From X23 sp050251575 (GTDB lineage: Bacteria > Bacillota > Clostridia > SK-Y3): a DNA stretch of 45,905 bases. Made by a program: the position numbers and the translations under genes. The stretch covers positions 1 through 45,905 of the forward strand of contig JBFWMP010000006.1 of the NCBI GenBank assembly GCA_050251575.1, given 5' to 3'. How positions within the stretch are numbered: position 1 is the stretch's first letter; every line of letters starts with the position of its first letter. Below are positions 23,943 through 32,027 of this stretch, one piece after another. The notes below the pieces were generated by a model. That model saw only the letters and a list, made by a program, of their open reading frames with translations. It was not told the DNA's origin and ran no database searches.

Positions 23943-24596
23943 GTGAATAGTGTAGCAAGTGTCATTATGATAGCATTAGCAGTAAGTATTGATGGTTTTT
24001 GGGGTGGATTCGCATTTGGATTAAGAAAAATTAAAATTACTTTTTCTTCATTAGTGCTGATTTCATCTTGGTCAGTCATCTGTACAATGATCGCCATGCT
24101 GATAGGATATTATCTTAAAGGCTATATTTCTATGGAGGCAGCAAAATATATAGGTGCCGCACTTCTGCTTTTTTTAGGAATATATACATTAAAGGAAGGC
24201 TATAGTTCTAAGAATGAGGTGTCTGTTCAGAAAGATAAATGCCAAATTCAACATGAAGAGAAAAATATAAAGGTCAACCTTTCAATAAATGAATTAGTTA
24301 AGGTCTTGCGTAATCCATTGAGGGCAGATATTGATAATCAGAATGATATTAAGCCTATCGAAGGGACTATTCTTGGGTTAGCGGTAGCAATGGATGCATC
24401 TATAGCCGCTTTTACATTGTCTCTTTTTGGATTTAATCCCTTTATAACCCCGTTTTTATTTGGAGTGACGCATTTTATATTAATTGGATTAGGAAATATT
24501 ATTGCCAGACAGAACATAATTAATGATTTTGCAGATAAACTTTCTATGCTGCCGGGACTTATACTTGTAGCCATGGCGTTGTTTAGGATGGTATAG
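23943..24596 (+). CDS. ytaF: YtaF-like sporulation membrane protein (MntP superfamily)
   Basis: A 217-residue protein with six predicted membrane helices. It has the paired half-motifs of the family, VSIDGFWGGFAFGLR and AMDASIAAFTLSLFGF, with the membrane Asp residues seen also in MntP manganese exporters. A polar loop of about 50 residues separates the two halves. YtaF is expressed during sporulation in Bacillus; its activity is unknown. GTG at 23943 is chosen (GGAG at 23930); ATG at 23928 has its nearest GGAG 13 bases away. It lies after the cobalt operon beyond a hairpin. Confidence 0.82.
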   Translation: MNSVASVIMIALAVSIDGFWGGFAFGLRKIKITFSSLVLISSWSVICTMIAMLIGYYLKGYISMEAAKYIGAALLLFLGIYTLKEGYSSKNEVSVQKDKCQIQHEEKNIKVNLSINELVKVLRNPLRADIDNQNDIKPIEGTILGLAVAMDASIAAFTLSLFGFNPFITPFLFGVTHFILIGLGNIIARQNIINDFADKLSMLPGLILVAMALFRMV

Positions 24597-24618
24597 TATT
24601 GAAAAAGCAGTAAAGCCT

Positions 24619-24648
24619 TTACATTATTCAATATATGTATGCTATAAT
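24619..24648 (+). promoter_or_regulatory. Promoter of the AraC-type regulator
   Basis: TTACAT, 18-base spacer, TATAAT, 22 bases before the ATG at 24671. Confidence 0.55.
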
Positions 24649-24670
24649 AAGAATAAAAAGGGTGGATGTT

Positions 24671-25576
24671 ATGTCTGAGACAATGCTGCCTAAAGCGTGG
24701 GAAGGGCTTGTCAATAAAGGAACTTTTCTTCCGGTCATTGTAGAAACATTGGAAAGGATTCATGATACAACCTGGTCCATGGAGGTCAGTCAGCATGATC
24801 ATTTTGAAATGGTCTACATTAAAAGAGGAAATGCAATTTTTCATATCTCGGGGCAGGATGCCTATATGGGTCCTAATGATATTGTTATTATTAAGCCATT
24901 TCAACTTCATAAGTTTAACGTAAAATCTCAAGCAGGCTGTGAGTTTATTGTATTAAGATTCAGGTTCCAGGATCAACGGGATACGAATTACTCAGATATA
25001 TCGTTGAATGACTTTATAGAATTTGTAAAAAATAAAGAGAGTGGACCATTTATCACGCTTAAGGTGAGCAGGAAGAACGATATTGTTTACGTGATGAACA
25101 GGATTCTAAGAGAAAAAGAAAAGCAGGATGTTTGGGGCGATTTTTTAAGTTATCTGCTTATCATGGAACTGTTTGTACTTATTTCTCGGGCGTTAAAGAT
25201 GGAATGGGAAGAAAATATAAAGCATAAAAGTTTAAAGTTAAAAGAGCTTATGCAGATTGCTAAACAATACATGGAAGTTAATTATGAAAAGGATTTAACT
25301 TTAACAGACGTAGCAAAATATGTATTTTTAAGCCAAAGTTATTTTGCGCATGCTTTTAAAGAAGAATTCGATATTAGCCCCAAAAGCTATTTACTCAAGG
25401 TGAGAATAGAAAGGTCAAAAGAGCTGCTTGAAAGAACTGATTTTAAAATTAGTGATGTAGCACTTGGTGTTGGCTTTTCCAGTCAGCAGCGATATAATGA
25501 TATGTTTAAGAAATATGTAGGGACGACTCCTTTAAAGTATAAGAAGATGATGAAGTCACAGAAGTTAAACAAGTAA
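24671..25576 (+). CDS. AraC-family regulator with cupin sensor domain
   Basis: A 301-residue transcription factor. The N-terminal cupin domain (about 15-130) shows QHDHFEMVYIKRG and GPNDIVIIKPFQLHKF and would bind a small molecule, often a sugar. The C-terminal double helix-turn-helix (about 200-300) has LTLTDVAKYVFLSQSYFAHAF and ISDVALGVGFSSQQRYNDMF, then the GTTPLKYKK end typical of AraC. The ATG at 24671 follows GGGTGG. It is monocistronic with its own promoter and terminator, upstream of leuC, but AraC-type control of leucine genes is not usual, so its target may lie elsewhere. Confidence 0.9.
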   Translation: MSETMLPKAWEGLVNKGTFLPVIVETLERIHDTTWSMEVSQHDHFEMVYIKRGNAIFHISGQDAYMGPNDIVIIKPFQLHKFNVKSQAGCEFIVLRFRFQDQRDTNYSDISLNDFIEFVKNKESGPFITLKVSRKNDIVYVMNRILREKEKQDVWGDFLSYLLIMELFVLISRALKMEWEENIKHKSLKLKELMQIAKQYMEVNYEKDLTLTDVAKYVFLSQSYFAHAFKEEFDISPKSYLLKVRIERSKELLERTDFKISDVALGVGFSSQQRYNDMFKKYVGTTPLKYKKMMKSQKLNK

Positions 25577-25594
25577 AAATTCAGATATCATTAA

Positions 25595-25633
25595 AATAGT
25601 GCTTCCTAGCAGGAAACATTATTTTTTTATTTT
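25595..25633 (+). terminator. Terminator after araC-type gene
   Basis: AATAGTGCTTCCT pairs with AGGAAACATTATT (one mismatch, one wobble), loop AGC, followed by TTTTTTATTTT. Confidence 0.85.
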
Positions 25634-25735
25634 GTGATTCAATAATAATACGGAAGAATTATAAGCAGACTTGTTTTAGAATATAATTAAGTAAAACTAA
25701 GTACGTTAGAAGCAATATAAAAGGAGGAATATATT

Positions 25736-26998
25736 ATGGGCATGACAATGACACAAAAAATTCTTGCAGCTCATGCGGGACTGGATAAAGTTGTACCTGG
25801 ACAATTAATCAAGGCAAAGCTGGATTTGGTATTAGGTAATGATGTTACTACGCCGGTAGCTGTGAATGAGTTTCGAAAGATAGATGTGGATAAAGTATTT
25901 GATGTAAATAAGATAGCTATCGTACCGGATCATTTCACTCCGAATAAAGATATTAAATCTGCGGAGCAGTGCAAGTACATCCGTGAATTTGCGAGAGAGA
26001 TGGGAATTGTTAATTATTTTGAGATCGGACAAATGGGAATAGAGCATGCGCTTATTCCGGAAAAAGGCTTGGTAGTTTCCGGCGATGTTGTCATTGGTGC
26101 AGACTCACATACATGTACTTATGGGGCACTAGGCGCGTTTTCTACAGGCACTGGCAGTACGGATATGGCAGCGGCAATGGTAACTGGAGAAGCATGGTTC
26201 AAGGTGCCGGAAGCAATTAAATTTGAATTAAGAGGAAAGTTCAATAAATGGGTCAGCGGGAAGGATGTAATCCTTCATATCATCGGCAAAATAGGTGTAG
26301 ATGGTGCGCTTTATAAATCAATGGAATTTACCGGTGAAGGTCTTAAAGAGCTTTCCATGGATGATCGTTTCTCCATGGCGAACATGGCGATAGAAGCCGG
26401 TGCCAAGAATGGTATCTTTGAGGTGGATGACAAAACATTGGCCTATGTAAAAGAACATTCAGCAAAACAGTATCAAGTTTACAGAGCAGATAAAGATGCC
26501 GAGTATTGTGAGAGTTATGTAATTAATCTTGATGAAATTATGCCCACAGTGGCTTTCCCACATCTCCCTGAAAATACAAGGAGTATCCAGGACGTAGGAG
26601 ATGTAGAAATAGATCAAGTAGTTATAGGTTCATGTACAAATGGCAGAATAGAAGATATGAGAGTGGCGGCAGAGATATTAAAGGGCAAAAAGGTAGATCC
26701 TCGTGTAAGAACAATTGTTTTTCCTGCTACGCAAAAAATTTATCTTCAAGCTATGGAAGAAGGCTTGTTGAAAATATTCGTAGAAGCCGGAGCGGTTGTA
26801 AGTACACCTACCTGTGGACCATGCCTTGGAGGACACATGGGAATATTGGCAAAGGGAGAAAGAGCGCTATCAACTACTAATAGAAACTTTGTAGGCAGGA
26901 TGGGACATCCCGAAAGTGAAGTGTATCTTGCTAGCCCTGCAGTTGCAGCTGCATCAGCTATTGCAGGTAAAATCATATCCCCTGAGGAGGTAATGTAA
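25736..26998 (+). CDS. leuC: 3-isopropylmalate dehydratase large subunit
   Basis: A 420-residue aconitase-type [4Fe-4S] enzyme subunit that interconverts 2- and 3-isopropylmalate in leucine synthesis. The cluster cysteines are in VIGSCTNGR and PTCGPCLGGHMG; other motifs are PDHFTPNKD and GADSHTCTYGALG. The length fits the archaeal/clostridial type of LeuC. AAAGGAGG lies before the ATG. leuD follows immediately, with its ribosome binding site inside the leuC end. Close relatives act on other hydroxyacids (homoaconitase, dimethylmalate dehydratase), but the adjacent leuB supports leucine. Confidence 0.93.
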   Translation: MGMTMTQKILAAHAGLDKVVPGQLIKAKLDLVLGNDVTTPVAVNEFRKIDVDKVFDVNKIAIVPDHFTPNKDIKSAEQCKYIREFAREMGIVNYFEIGQMGIEHALIPEKGLVVSGDVVIGADSHTCTYGALGAFSTGTGSTDMAAAMVTGEAWFKVPEAIKFELRGKFNKWVSGKDVILHIIGKIGVDGALYKSMEFTGEGLKELSMDDRFSMANMAIEAGAKNGIFEVDDKTLAYVKEHSAKQYQVYRADKDAEYCESYVINLDEIMPTVAFPHLPENTRSIQDVGDVEIDQVVIGSCTNGRIEDMRVAAEILKGKKVDPRVRTIVFPATQKIYLQAMEEGLLKIFVEAGAVVSTPTCGPCLGGHMGILAKGERALSTTNRNFVGRMGHPESEVYLASPAVAAASAIAGKIISPEEVM

Positions 26999-27490
26999 AT
27001 GCAAGCATATGGAAAAGTGATTAAATATGGAGATAATGTAGACACTGATGTTATTATACCGGCAAGATATTTAAATACATCAGATGCTACTGAGTTAGCG
27101 AAACATTGTATGGAGGATCTGGATAAAGATTTCATCAGCAAAGTAAAGCCTGGAGATATTATAGTTGCAACTAAAAATTTCGGATGCGGTTCTTCAAGAG
27201 AGCATGCGCCTATAGCAATAAAGGCATCAGGGATTTCTTGTGTAATTGCTGAAACCTTTGCAAGGATTTTTTACAGAAATGCAATTAATATAGGTCTGCC
27301 AATTTTAGAGTGCCCTGAAGCAGCAAGAGATATTGATGATGGTGATGAAGTAAAAGTCGATTTTGACTCAGGAATTATTACCAATGTTACGAAAAATAAG
27401 GTATACCAGAGTGTTCCATTTCCAGAGTTCATGCAAGAACTTATTTCTAAGAATGGATTAATCGAGTATATAAAATCGAACCTAAAATGA
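26999..27490 (+). CDS. leuD: 3-isopropylmalate dehydratase small subunit
   Basis: A 163-residue partner of LeuC with the swivelling domain that carries substrate-binding residues. Motifs are YGDNVDTDVIIPARYL and NFGCGSSREHAPIAIKASG, the latter holding the Ser-Arg loop. GAGGAGG at the leuC end serves as ribosome binding site and the ATG directly follows the leuC stop. Length is normal. Confidence 0.94.
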   Translation: MQAYGKVIKYGDNVDTDVIIPARYLNTSDATELAKHCMEDLDKDFISKVKPGDIIVATKNFGCGSSREHAPIAIKASGISCVIAETFARIFYRNAINIGLPILECPEAARDIDDGDEVKVDFDSGIITNVTKNKVYQSVPFPEFMQELISKNGLIEYIKSNLK

Positions 27491-27544
27491 TTAGAAAAAA
27501 CATCCGTATTGATATATTTGTTAATCTGGATTTTAATAAAGCGA

Positions 27545-27613
27545 TGTCATTCTGAGCATAGCGAAGAATCTAATTGTTGTGTTTAAGATCCTTCGCTACC
27601 GCTCAGGATGACA
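27545..27613. repeat. Palindromic intergenic repeat, copy with GCTCAGGATGACA end
   Basis: TGTCATTCTGAGCATAGCG, AAGAATCTAA on the left; TTAAGATCCTTCGCTACCG and CTCAGGATGACA on the right. No outer ACTGA ends are found, so it is a shorter form of the family. It lies between leuD and leuB. Confidence 0.8.
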
Positions 27614-27652
27614 GTCAGGAAACTATATACTATACGAAAGGAGGATGGAGAG

Positions 27653-27721
27653 TTGGAAAGAGCGGATGATGGCGGAGAAAGATGTTTAACTCCGGGCTCC
27701 GAGCTCCAAGCTCCAAGCTGA
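27653..27721 (+). CDS. Possible 22-codon leader ORF before leuB
   Basis: AAAGGAGG (27637-27644) is eight bases before a TTG that opens a 22-codon frame (LERADDGGERC, then codons made by the heptad repeat) ending in TGA four bases before the leuB ATG. leuB itself has no ribosome binding site, so ribosomes may reach it by termination and re-initiation. The peptide has no recognisable function and no leucine run. Confidence 0.35.
   Translation: MERADDGGERCLTPGSELQAPS
27688..27719 (+). repeat. Tandem heptanucleotide repeat
   Basis: About four and a half copies of a seven-base unit (AACTCCG, GGCTCCG, AGCTCCA, AGCTCCA, AGCT). It sits between the ribosome binding site and the leuB start codon. Confidence 0.8.
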
Positions 27722-27725
27722 TAAT

Positions 27726-28784
27726 ATGAAATTTAAAATAGCAGTAGTTCCCGGTGATGGTATCGGCATAGAAGTTACTGGACAGGCAGTAAAGGTATTA
27801 AAGGTAATAGGAGACAAGTTTGGTCATAAGTTTGAGATTACAGAGGTGGACGCAGGTGGCTGTGCCATTGATAAATATGGGGAGCCTTTGCCGGAAAAAA
27901 CCTTGGAAGTTTGTAAAAATAGTGACTCAGTGCTATTAGGCGCTGTGGGAGGACCTAAGTGGGATACCCTTCCTGGCAACCAGCGACCGGAACAAGCATT
28001 ACTAGGTCTTAGAAAAGGTCTCGGTTTATTTGCAAATCTTCGCCCGGCAGTTCTTCATTCAGCATTAACGGAGGCATCGCCACTTAAGTCAGAAATTATC
28101 GGTGATGGGCTGGATATTATGGTAGTCCGTGAGTTGACAGGTGGCTTATATTTTGGTGAAAGAGGACGAACGGAAAATGCAGCTTTTGATACTATGAAAT
28201 ACAGTATTGCAGAGATCGAGAGAATTACCAAGGTAGCTTTTGAGATAGCAATGAAGAGGAATAAAAATGTAGTATCAGTAGATAAGGCGAATATTTTAGA
28301 CAGTTCAAGATTGTGGCGTGAGGTCGTTGAACGGATATCAAAACAATATACGGAGGTACAGGTAAGTCATATGTATGTTGATAATGCTGCGATGCAGCTA
28401 GTCAAAAATCCTAAGCAGTTTGACGTGATTGTCACGGAGAATATGTTTGGAGATATTCTGTCAGATGAAGCATCTATGATTACCGGTTCTATCGGCATGC
28501 TTCCATCCGCAAGTTTGGGAACAGGAAAATTGGGTATGTATGAGCCTGTACATGGGTCAGCACCGGATATAGCAGGTCAGGATAAAGCAAATCCTATTGC
28601 TACTATCATTTCTGTCGCGATGATGTTAAGATATTCTTTTAATTTGGAAGATGAAGCTCAAGTAATAGAAAAGGCTGTAAGCACTGTACTGAACAGAGGC
28701 TACAGAACCGGTGATATCATGAGCAAAGGCATGAAATCGGTTGGAACAAAAGAAATGGGACAATTGATTATCCAAGAAATATAA
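27726..28784 (+). CDS. leuB: 3-isopropylmalate dehydrogenase
   Basis: A 352-residue NAD-dependent enzyme that oxidises and decarboxylates 3-isopropylmalate. Motifs are VVPGDGIGIEVTGQAVKVL, VGGPKWDTLPGNQRPEQALL, the substrate loop VVRELTGGLYFGERGR, the catalytic Lys in VDKANILDSSRLWREVV, and TENMFGDILSDEASM with metal-binding Asp residues. Length is normal. No ribosome binding site stands directly before the ATG; see the leader ORF and heptad repeat. It follows leuCD after a 235-base gap that has gained a palindromic repeat. leuA is not in the window. Confidence 0.96.
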   Translation: MKFKIAVVPGDGIGIEVTGQAVKVLKVIGDKFGHKFEITEVDAGGCAIDKYGEPLPEKTLEVCKNSDSVLLGAVGGPKWDTLPGNQRPEQALLGLRKGLGLFANLRPAVLHSALTEASPLKSEIIGDGLDIMVVRELTGGLYFGERGRTENAAFDTMKYSIAEIERITKVAFEIAMKRNKNVVSVDKANILDSSRLWREVVERISKQYTEVQVSHMYVDNAAMQLVKNPKQFDVIVTENMFGDILSDEASMITGSIGMLPSASLGTGKLGMYEPVHGSAPDIAGQDKANPIATIISVAMMLRYSFNLEDEAQVIEKAVSTVLNRGYRTGDIMSKGMKSVGTKEMGQLIIQEI

Positions 28785-28808
28785 CAAAATATAACGAAGC
28801 AATATAAC

Positions 28809-28866
28809 TTGGGGACTGGTCTGCTGTCACGCTTGATTTTTAGCGGGACTGCGGTCCTGTCCCCAA
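28809..28866. repeat. GGGGAC-type palindromic repeat
   Basis: TTGGGGAC and GTCCCCAA bound an imperfect 58-base palindrome (CTGGTCTGCTGTCACGCT against AGCGGGACTGCGGTCCT). Short pieces with the same GGGGACGGTT or ACCGTCCCC ends lie at 2321 and 31958. Such elements resemble REP sequences moved by RAYT-type transposases. Confidence 0.7.
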
Positions 28867-29011
28867 ATTATATTCTGATAAAGTATCATAAAATTTCAAT
28901 TCTTTTACTTCGTTTTCAGAAAATCATTCCAGTTTTCTATTGATGAGCTTTATGCTATAATATGATTAGTATACATAATGCACAATTGTGAATGGATAAG
29001 GAGAGGGTTTT

Positions 29012-29887
29012 TTGAAACTTTTGACGGTATTATCCTATGTGACAGTGACAACTGTCCTTGTTATCATTTCTCTTATTCTTATGTTCTTAACAGCCTGCAC
29101 AGGCGTTCAAAAAGATTTGTCGGTGAGTGCGGAAACTAGCAGTGCACCTGTTGAAGTGAGAACAGTGAATATTTCCAAAGAAGAAGTAAAGCAGAAAACA
29201 ATAAAACTTATGACTTATAATATTCGTCATGGTGTCGGCATAGATAATCATTATGATCTGGATCGTGTGATTCAAGTTATAAAAGAAGCAGATCCGGATA
29301 TTGTATCTTTAAATGAGATAGATCATATGATACCTCGAACATTCATGCAGAAACAGGATAGCATGATTGCAGAAGGGTTAGGATATAATTTTGTTTTTGG
29401 TTACAATATAAATTTTGGAAGTAAATATGGCAATGTATTATTATCGAAGCATCCGATAAAGACATATATTAACCATAGTTTGCCTAAAGATAATGTGTCG
29501 GAGCCTAGAGGATTGATTGAAGCAGACATTGATATTGATGGAGAAACGATAAAGGTATTTTCAACACACCTGTCTATTGTTAGTGCAGAACGTCCAAAAC
29601 AGGTTGAGTATATAAAAGAGAAGCTGGAAGAAATTCAAGAAACAAAAATCATGATGGGTGACTTTAATGCACTTCCGGATTCTGATGAGATAAAACAGAT
29701 ACGTGAGGTAATGCAGGATAGTGCAAGGGAAGAATATAAAACCTTTAGCTCAGATAGCCCTTATGCGAGGATTGATTATATTTTTGTCTCTGAAGAGATT
29801 CAAGTCCAAAGCAGTGAGGCGATAGAAAGTGAAGCATCGGATCATTTTCCTGTAGTTGCAGAAGTAGTATTGATAGATAAAGATTAG
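29012..29887 (+). CDS. Endonuclease/exonuclease/phosphatase-family lipoprotein
   Basis: A 291-residue protein with a lipoprotein signal (membrane helix followed by lipobox LTAC, Cys at about 29), so it is likely anchored outside the membrane. Residues 65-290 form an EEP fold (DNase I-like): KLMTYNIRHGVG, SLNEID with the metal-binding Glu, MMGDFNALPDSDE, and the closing ASDHFPVVAEV with the catalytic Asp-His. The family includes nucleases, sphingomyelinases and inositol phosphatases; the substrate here is open. The start is TTG with GGAGAGGG upstream. An extracellular phosphodiesterase or phosphatase acting on nucleic acid or lipid head groups is the likely role. Confidence 0.86.
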   Translation: MKLLTVLSYVTVTTVLVIISLILMFLTACTGVQKDLSVSAETSSAPVEVRTVNISKEEVKQKTIKLMTYNIRHGVGIDNHYDLDRVIQVIKEADPDIVSLNEIDHMIPRTFMQKQDSMIAEGLGYNFVFGYNINFGSKYGNVLLSKHPIKTYINHSLPKDNVSEPRGLIEADIDIDGETIKVFSTHLSIVSAERPKQVEYIKEKLEEIQETKIMMGDFNALPDSDEIKQIREVMQDSAREEYKTFSSDSPYARIDYIFVSEEIQVQSSEAIESEASDHFPVVAEVVLIDKD

Positions 29888-29943
29888 AGTTATAGGTGAA
29901 ATTATTATCCTATGATTTTAATCTTTTTTTAAAACAAACATTA

Positions 29944-29989
29944 TGAAAATTATTTTCAAAATATTAAAATTATGTTGAAAATAATTTCC
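29944..29989. promoter_or_regulatory. Pair of RpiR-type operators
   Basis: TGAAAATTATTTTCA (29944-29958, perfect dyad) and TGAAAATAATTTCC (29976-29989, one or two changes) lie 32 bases centre to centre, about three helical turns. TGAAA-N-TTTCA dyads are the kind of site bound by MurR/RpiR proteins, and an rpiR-type gene follows. The second site overlaps the -35. Confidence 0.65.
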
Positions 29990-30003
29990 GAGTATGATAT
30001 ATT
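29975..30003 (+). promoter_or_regulatory. Sigma-A promoter of the first catabolic operon
   Basis: TTGAAA, 17-base spacer, TATATT. The -35 lies in the second operator dyad, suggesting autorepression by the RpiR protein. Confidence 0.65.
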
Positions 30004-30036
30004 AAAATTAATTACCAGATGAAAGGACAATAGAAT

Positions 30037-30900
30037 ATGTCAAATGAGTTAAATCAGATTCCTGGATGCCTTGTAAGAATTGAAAATATCTATTCTTCTT
30101 TAAGTGATTCAGAAAAAAAGGTATCAGATTATATAAAAAGCAATTACCATGATATCATTCACTTGACAATTACAGAATTAGCAGAAAAATCGGAAACAAG
30201 TGAATCAACCATTGTGAGATTTTGTAAAAGTTTAGGTTATAGAGGTTTTCAAGAACTCAAGATTAACCTTGCAAAAGAAATTATTTCACCATCCCATCAA
30301 ATTCATGAAGCACTCGAGAAGGATGACGACGTACTAACTATAAAACAAAAGGTATTTAATGATGATGCTCAGGCTATATATGATACATTAAAAGTATTGG
30401 ATGATAATGAATTTAAGAGAGCAGTTGAGTTGATCTCTCAAGCAAACCACGTGGAAATATATGCGGTGGGTGGTTCTGGTGCCGTAGCGTTAGATGCTCA
30501 GCATAAGTTTCTGAAAGTGGGCTTAAAATGTTCAGTATATACAGACATAAACTTACAAGTGATGTCTGCATCTTTATTGAATAAAGAGGATGTTGTTATA
30601 GGGATATCACATTCAGGGGGAAGCAAGGATGTCATTGAAGTTTTAGAGGTTGCAAAAAATGCGGGGGCTGCCACTATTAGTATTACCAATTATAGTAAAT
30701 CTCCGATCTTGAAAGTCAGTGATGTCGTATTATTTACTGCATCAAAAGAAACAGCCTTTAAAAGTGATGCATTAGCATCAAGAATTGCAGAATTGTCAAT
30801 CATTGACGCTTTATTTGTAGCCATTTCCTTTACCAGATATGATAAGTCATTTACAAGTATACAAAAAACGAGAGCTGCTACAGCATCAAGAAAATATTAA
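30037..30900 (+). CDS. RpiR/MurR-family regulator 1
   Basis: A 287-residue transcription factor. The N-terminal helix-turn-helix domain (about 1-80) has SLSDSEKKVSDYI and SESTIVRFCKSLGYRGFQE, the RpiR signature. The C-terminal SIS domain (about 120-260) shows IYAVGGSGAVALDAQHKF, VIGISHSGGSKDVIE and the LASRIAELSIIDAL end, and would bind a phosphosugar. It starts an operon with the zinc dehydrogenase 16 bases downstream and is preceded by two operator-like dyads. It resembles regulator 2 at 34.9 kb in layout and sequence (ending in ...SRKY against ...LKRTY), so the two are probably old duplicates sensing related phosphosugars. Confidence 0.92.
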   Translation: MSNELNQIPGCLVRIENIYSSLSDSEKKVSDYIKSNYHDIIHLTITELAEKSETSESTIVRFCKSLGYRGFQELKINLAKEIISPSHQIHEALEKDDDVLTIKQKVFNDDAQAIYDTLKVLDDNEFKRAVELISQANHVEIYAVGGSGAVALDAQHKFLKVGLKCSVYTDINLQVMSASLLNKEDVVIGISHSGGSKDVIEVLEVAKNAGAATISITNYSKSPILKVSDVVLFTASKETAFKSDALASRIAELSIIDALFVAISFTRYDKSFTSIQKTRAATASRKY

Positions 30901-30916
30901 ATAAGGAGGCGAAGAA

Positions 30917-31954
30917 ATGAGAGCAGTCGTCTTATATGGACCTAATGATTTTAGAACAGCTGAGGTTGACAAACCTCAAATTAGTGAAGAAGAAATACTT
31001 ATAAAAATTAAAGCAAGTGCGATTTGTGGCACTGACTTAAGAATATTAGAAGGAAAGAAAACAAAGGACGTAAGGTACCCTTCAGTTATAGGGCATGAAA
31101 TGGCAGGAGTTATAGATGAAGTAGGCAGCTCTGTACAGGGATATGCTGTTGGAGATAGGGTTGCTATAGCACCGGTTATACCATGTCATGGATGTTATTA
31201 TTGTTTAAGCGGCCGAGAAAATGCATGTCAAAACAGAGTAGCAATTGGATATCAGTTTGATGGGGGCTTTGCAGAGTATGTAAAAATTCCTGCAATAGCA
31301 ATAAAGTATGGGCATGTAGTTAAGCTTCCTGGGCACGTCTCTTTTGAGGAGGGTGCATTGGCGGAGCCATTATCCTGCTGCATTAACGGTATTAAAAAAG
31401 CAGGAGTCGCGTTGAATGATACGGTACTAATTGTAGGTGCAGGACCAATAGGGCTAATGCATCTTCAGCTTGCGAAAGCTGCCGGAGCAAGCAAAGTAAT
31501 TGTAAGTGAACCTATTGAAAACAGAAGAATGATGGCTGGAAAATTTGGTGCAGATATCGTTGTTAATCCGGTATCTGAAAACTTAAAAGAGATTATAATG
31601 CAGCACACAGATGGCTATGGAGCAGATAAGATAATAATGGCTATCGGCGTTCCGTCAATAGTAAACGACACCTTAAAATTAGCCAGAAAAGGTGGAACAA
31701 TTAATTTGTTTGCAGGTTTTGCAGGCACAGGAGAATGTACTATAGAAGCGAATGTAATTCACTATAATGAAATTAATGTAAATGGGACTTCAGCGTTTAC
31801 AAGACTTGATTATATGAGTGCCGTATCTTTAATCGCATCGGGAAAAGTCAATGTCAAGGACCTTGTGTCCCATGTATATAAGATTGGTGATTTTACAAAA
31901 GCATATGAAACATGTAAATCCGGTGAAGGCGTAAAAGTGTTGATAGAGCCTTAA
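30917..31954 (+). CDS. Zinc-dependent alcohol/polyol dehydrogenase (MDR)
   Basis: A 345-residue medium-chain dehydrogenase of the sorbitol/threonine dehydrogenase group. Residues 1-150 are the GroES-like catalytic domain: CGTDLR with the first zinc ligand Cys, GHEMAGVIDEVG with His-Glu, and the structural-zinc lobe CHGCYYCLSGRENAC. A second catalytic ligand lies in the EPLSCC segment. The Rossmann fold shows IVGAGPIGLMHLQLA and an acidic SEP in place of an NADP-binding pocket, pointing to NAD. AAGGAGG precedes the ATG. The neighbours suggest it oxidises a polyol or hydroxy acid to the ketose used by the kinase and aldolase downstream; the substrate is inferred, not seen. Confidence 0.9.
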   Translation: MRAVVLYGPNDFRTAEVDKPQISEEEILIKIKASAICGTDLRILEGKKTKDVRYPSVIGHEMAGVIDEVGSSVQGYAVGDRVAIAPVIPCHGCYYCLSGRENACQNRVAIGYQFDGGFAEYVKIPAIAIKYGHVVKLPGHVSFEEGALAEPLSCCINGIKKAGVALNDTVLIVGAGPIGLMHLQLAKAAGASKVIVSEPIENRRMMAGKFGADIVVNPVSENLKEIIMQHTDGYGADKIIMAIGVPSIVNDTLKLARKGGTINLFAGFAGTGECTIEANVIHYNEINVNGTSAFTRLDYMSAVSLIASGKVNVKDLVSHVYKIGDFTKAYETCKSGEGVKVLIEP

Positions 31955-32027
31955 AACAATGGGGACGGTTTATTGTTTCTTCAGCAATACAGGGATAGCG
32001 GCAAGAACTGTCCAAAATCACTTAGCT

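Noticed and set aside
25634..25735. T-box or leucine attenuator before leuC
   Set aside because: The leader is short, with no T-box motif and no Leu-codon run; the preceding hairpin belongs to the AraC gene.
26632..26880. 82-residue + strand frame within leuC
   Set aside because: It is an out-of-frame shadow of the leuC coding sequence with no ribosome binding site.
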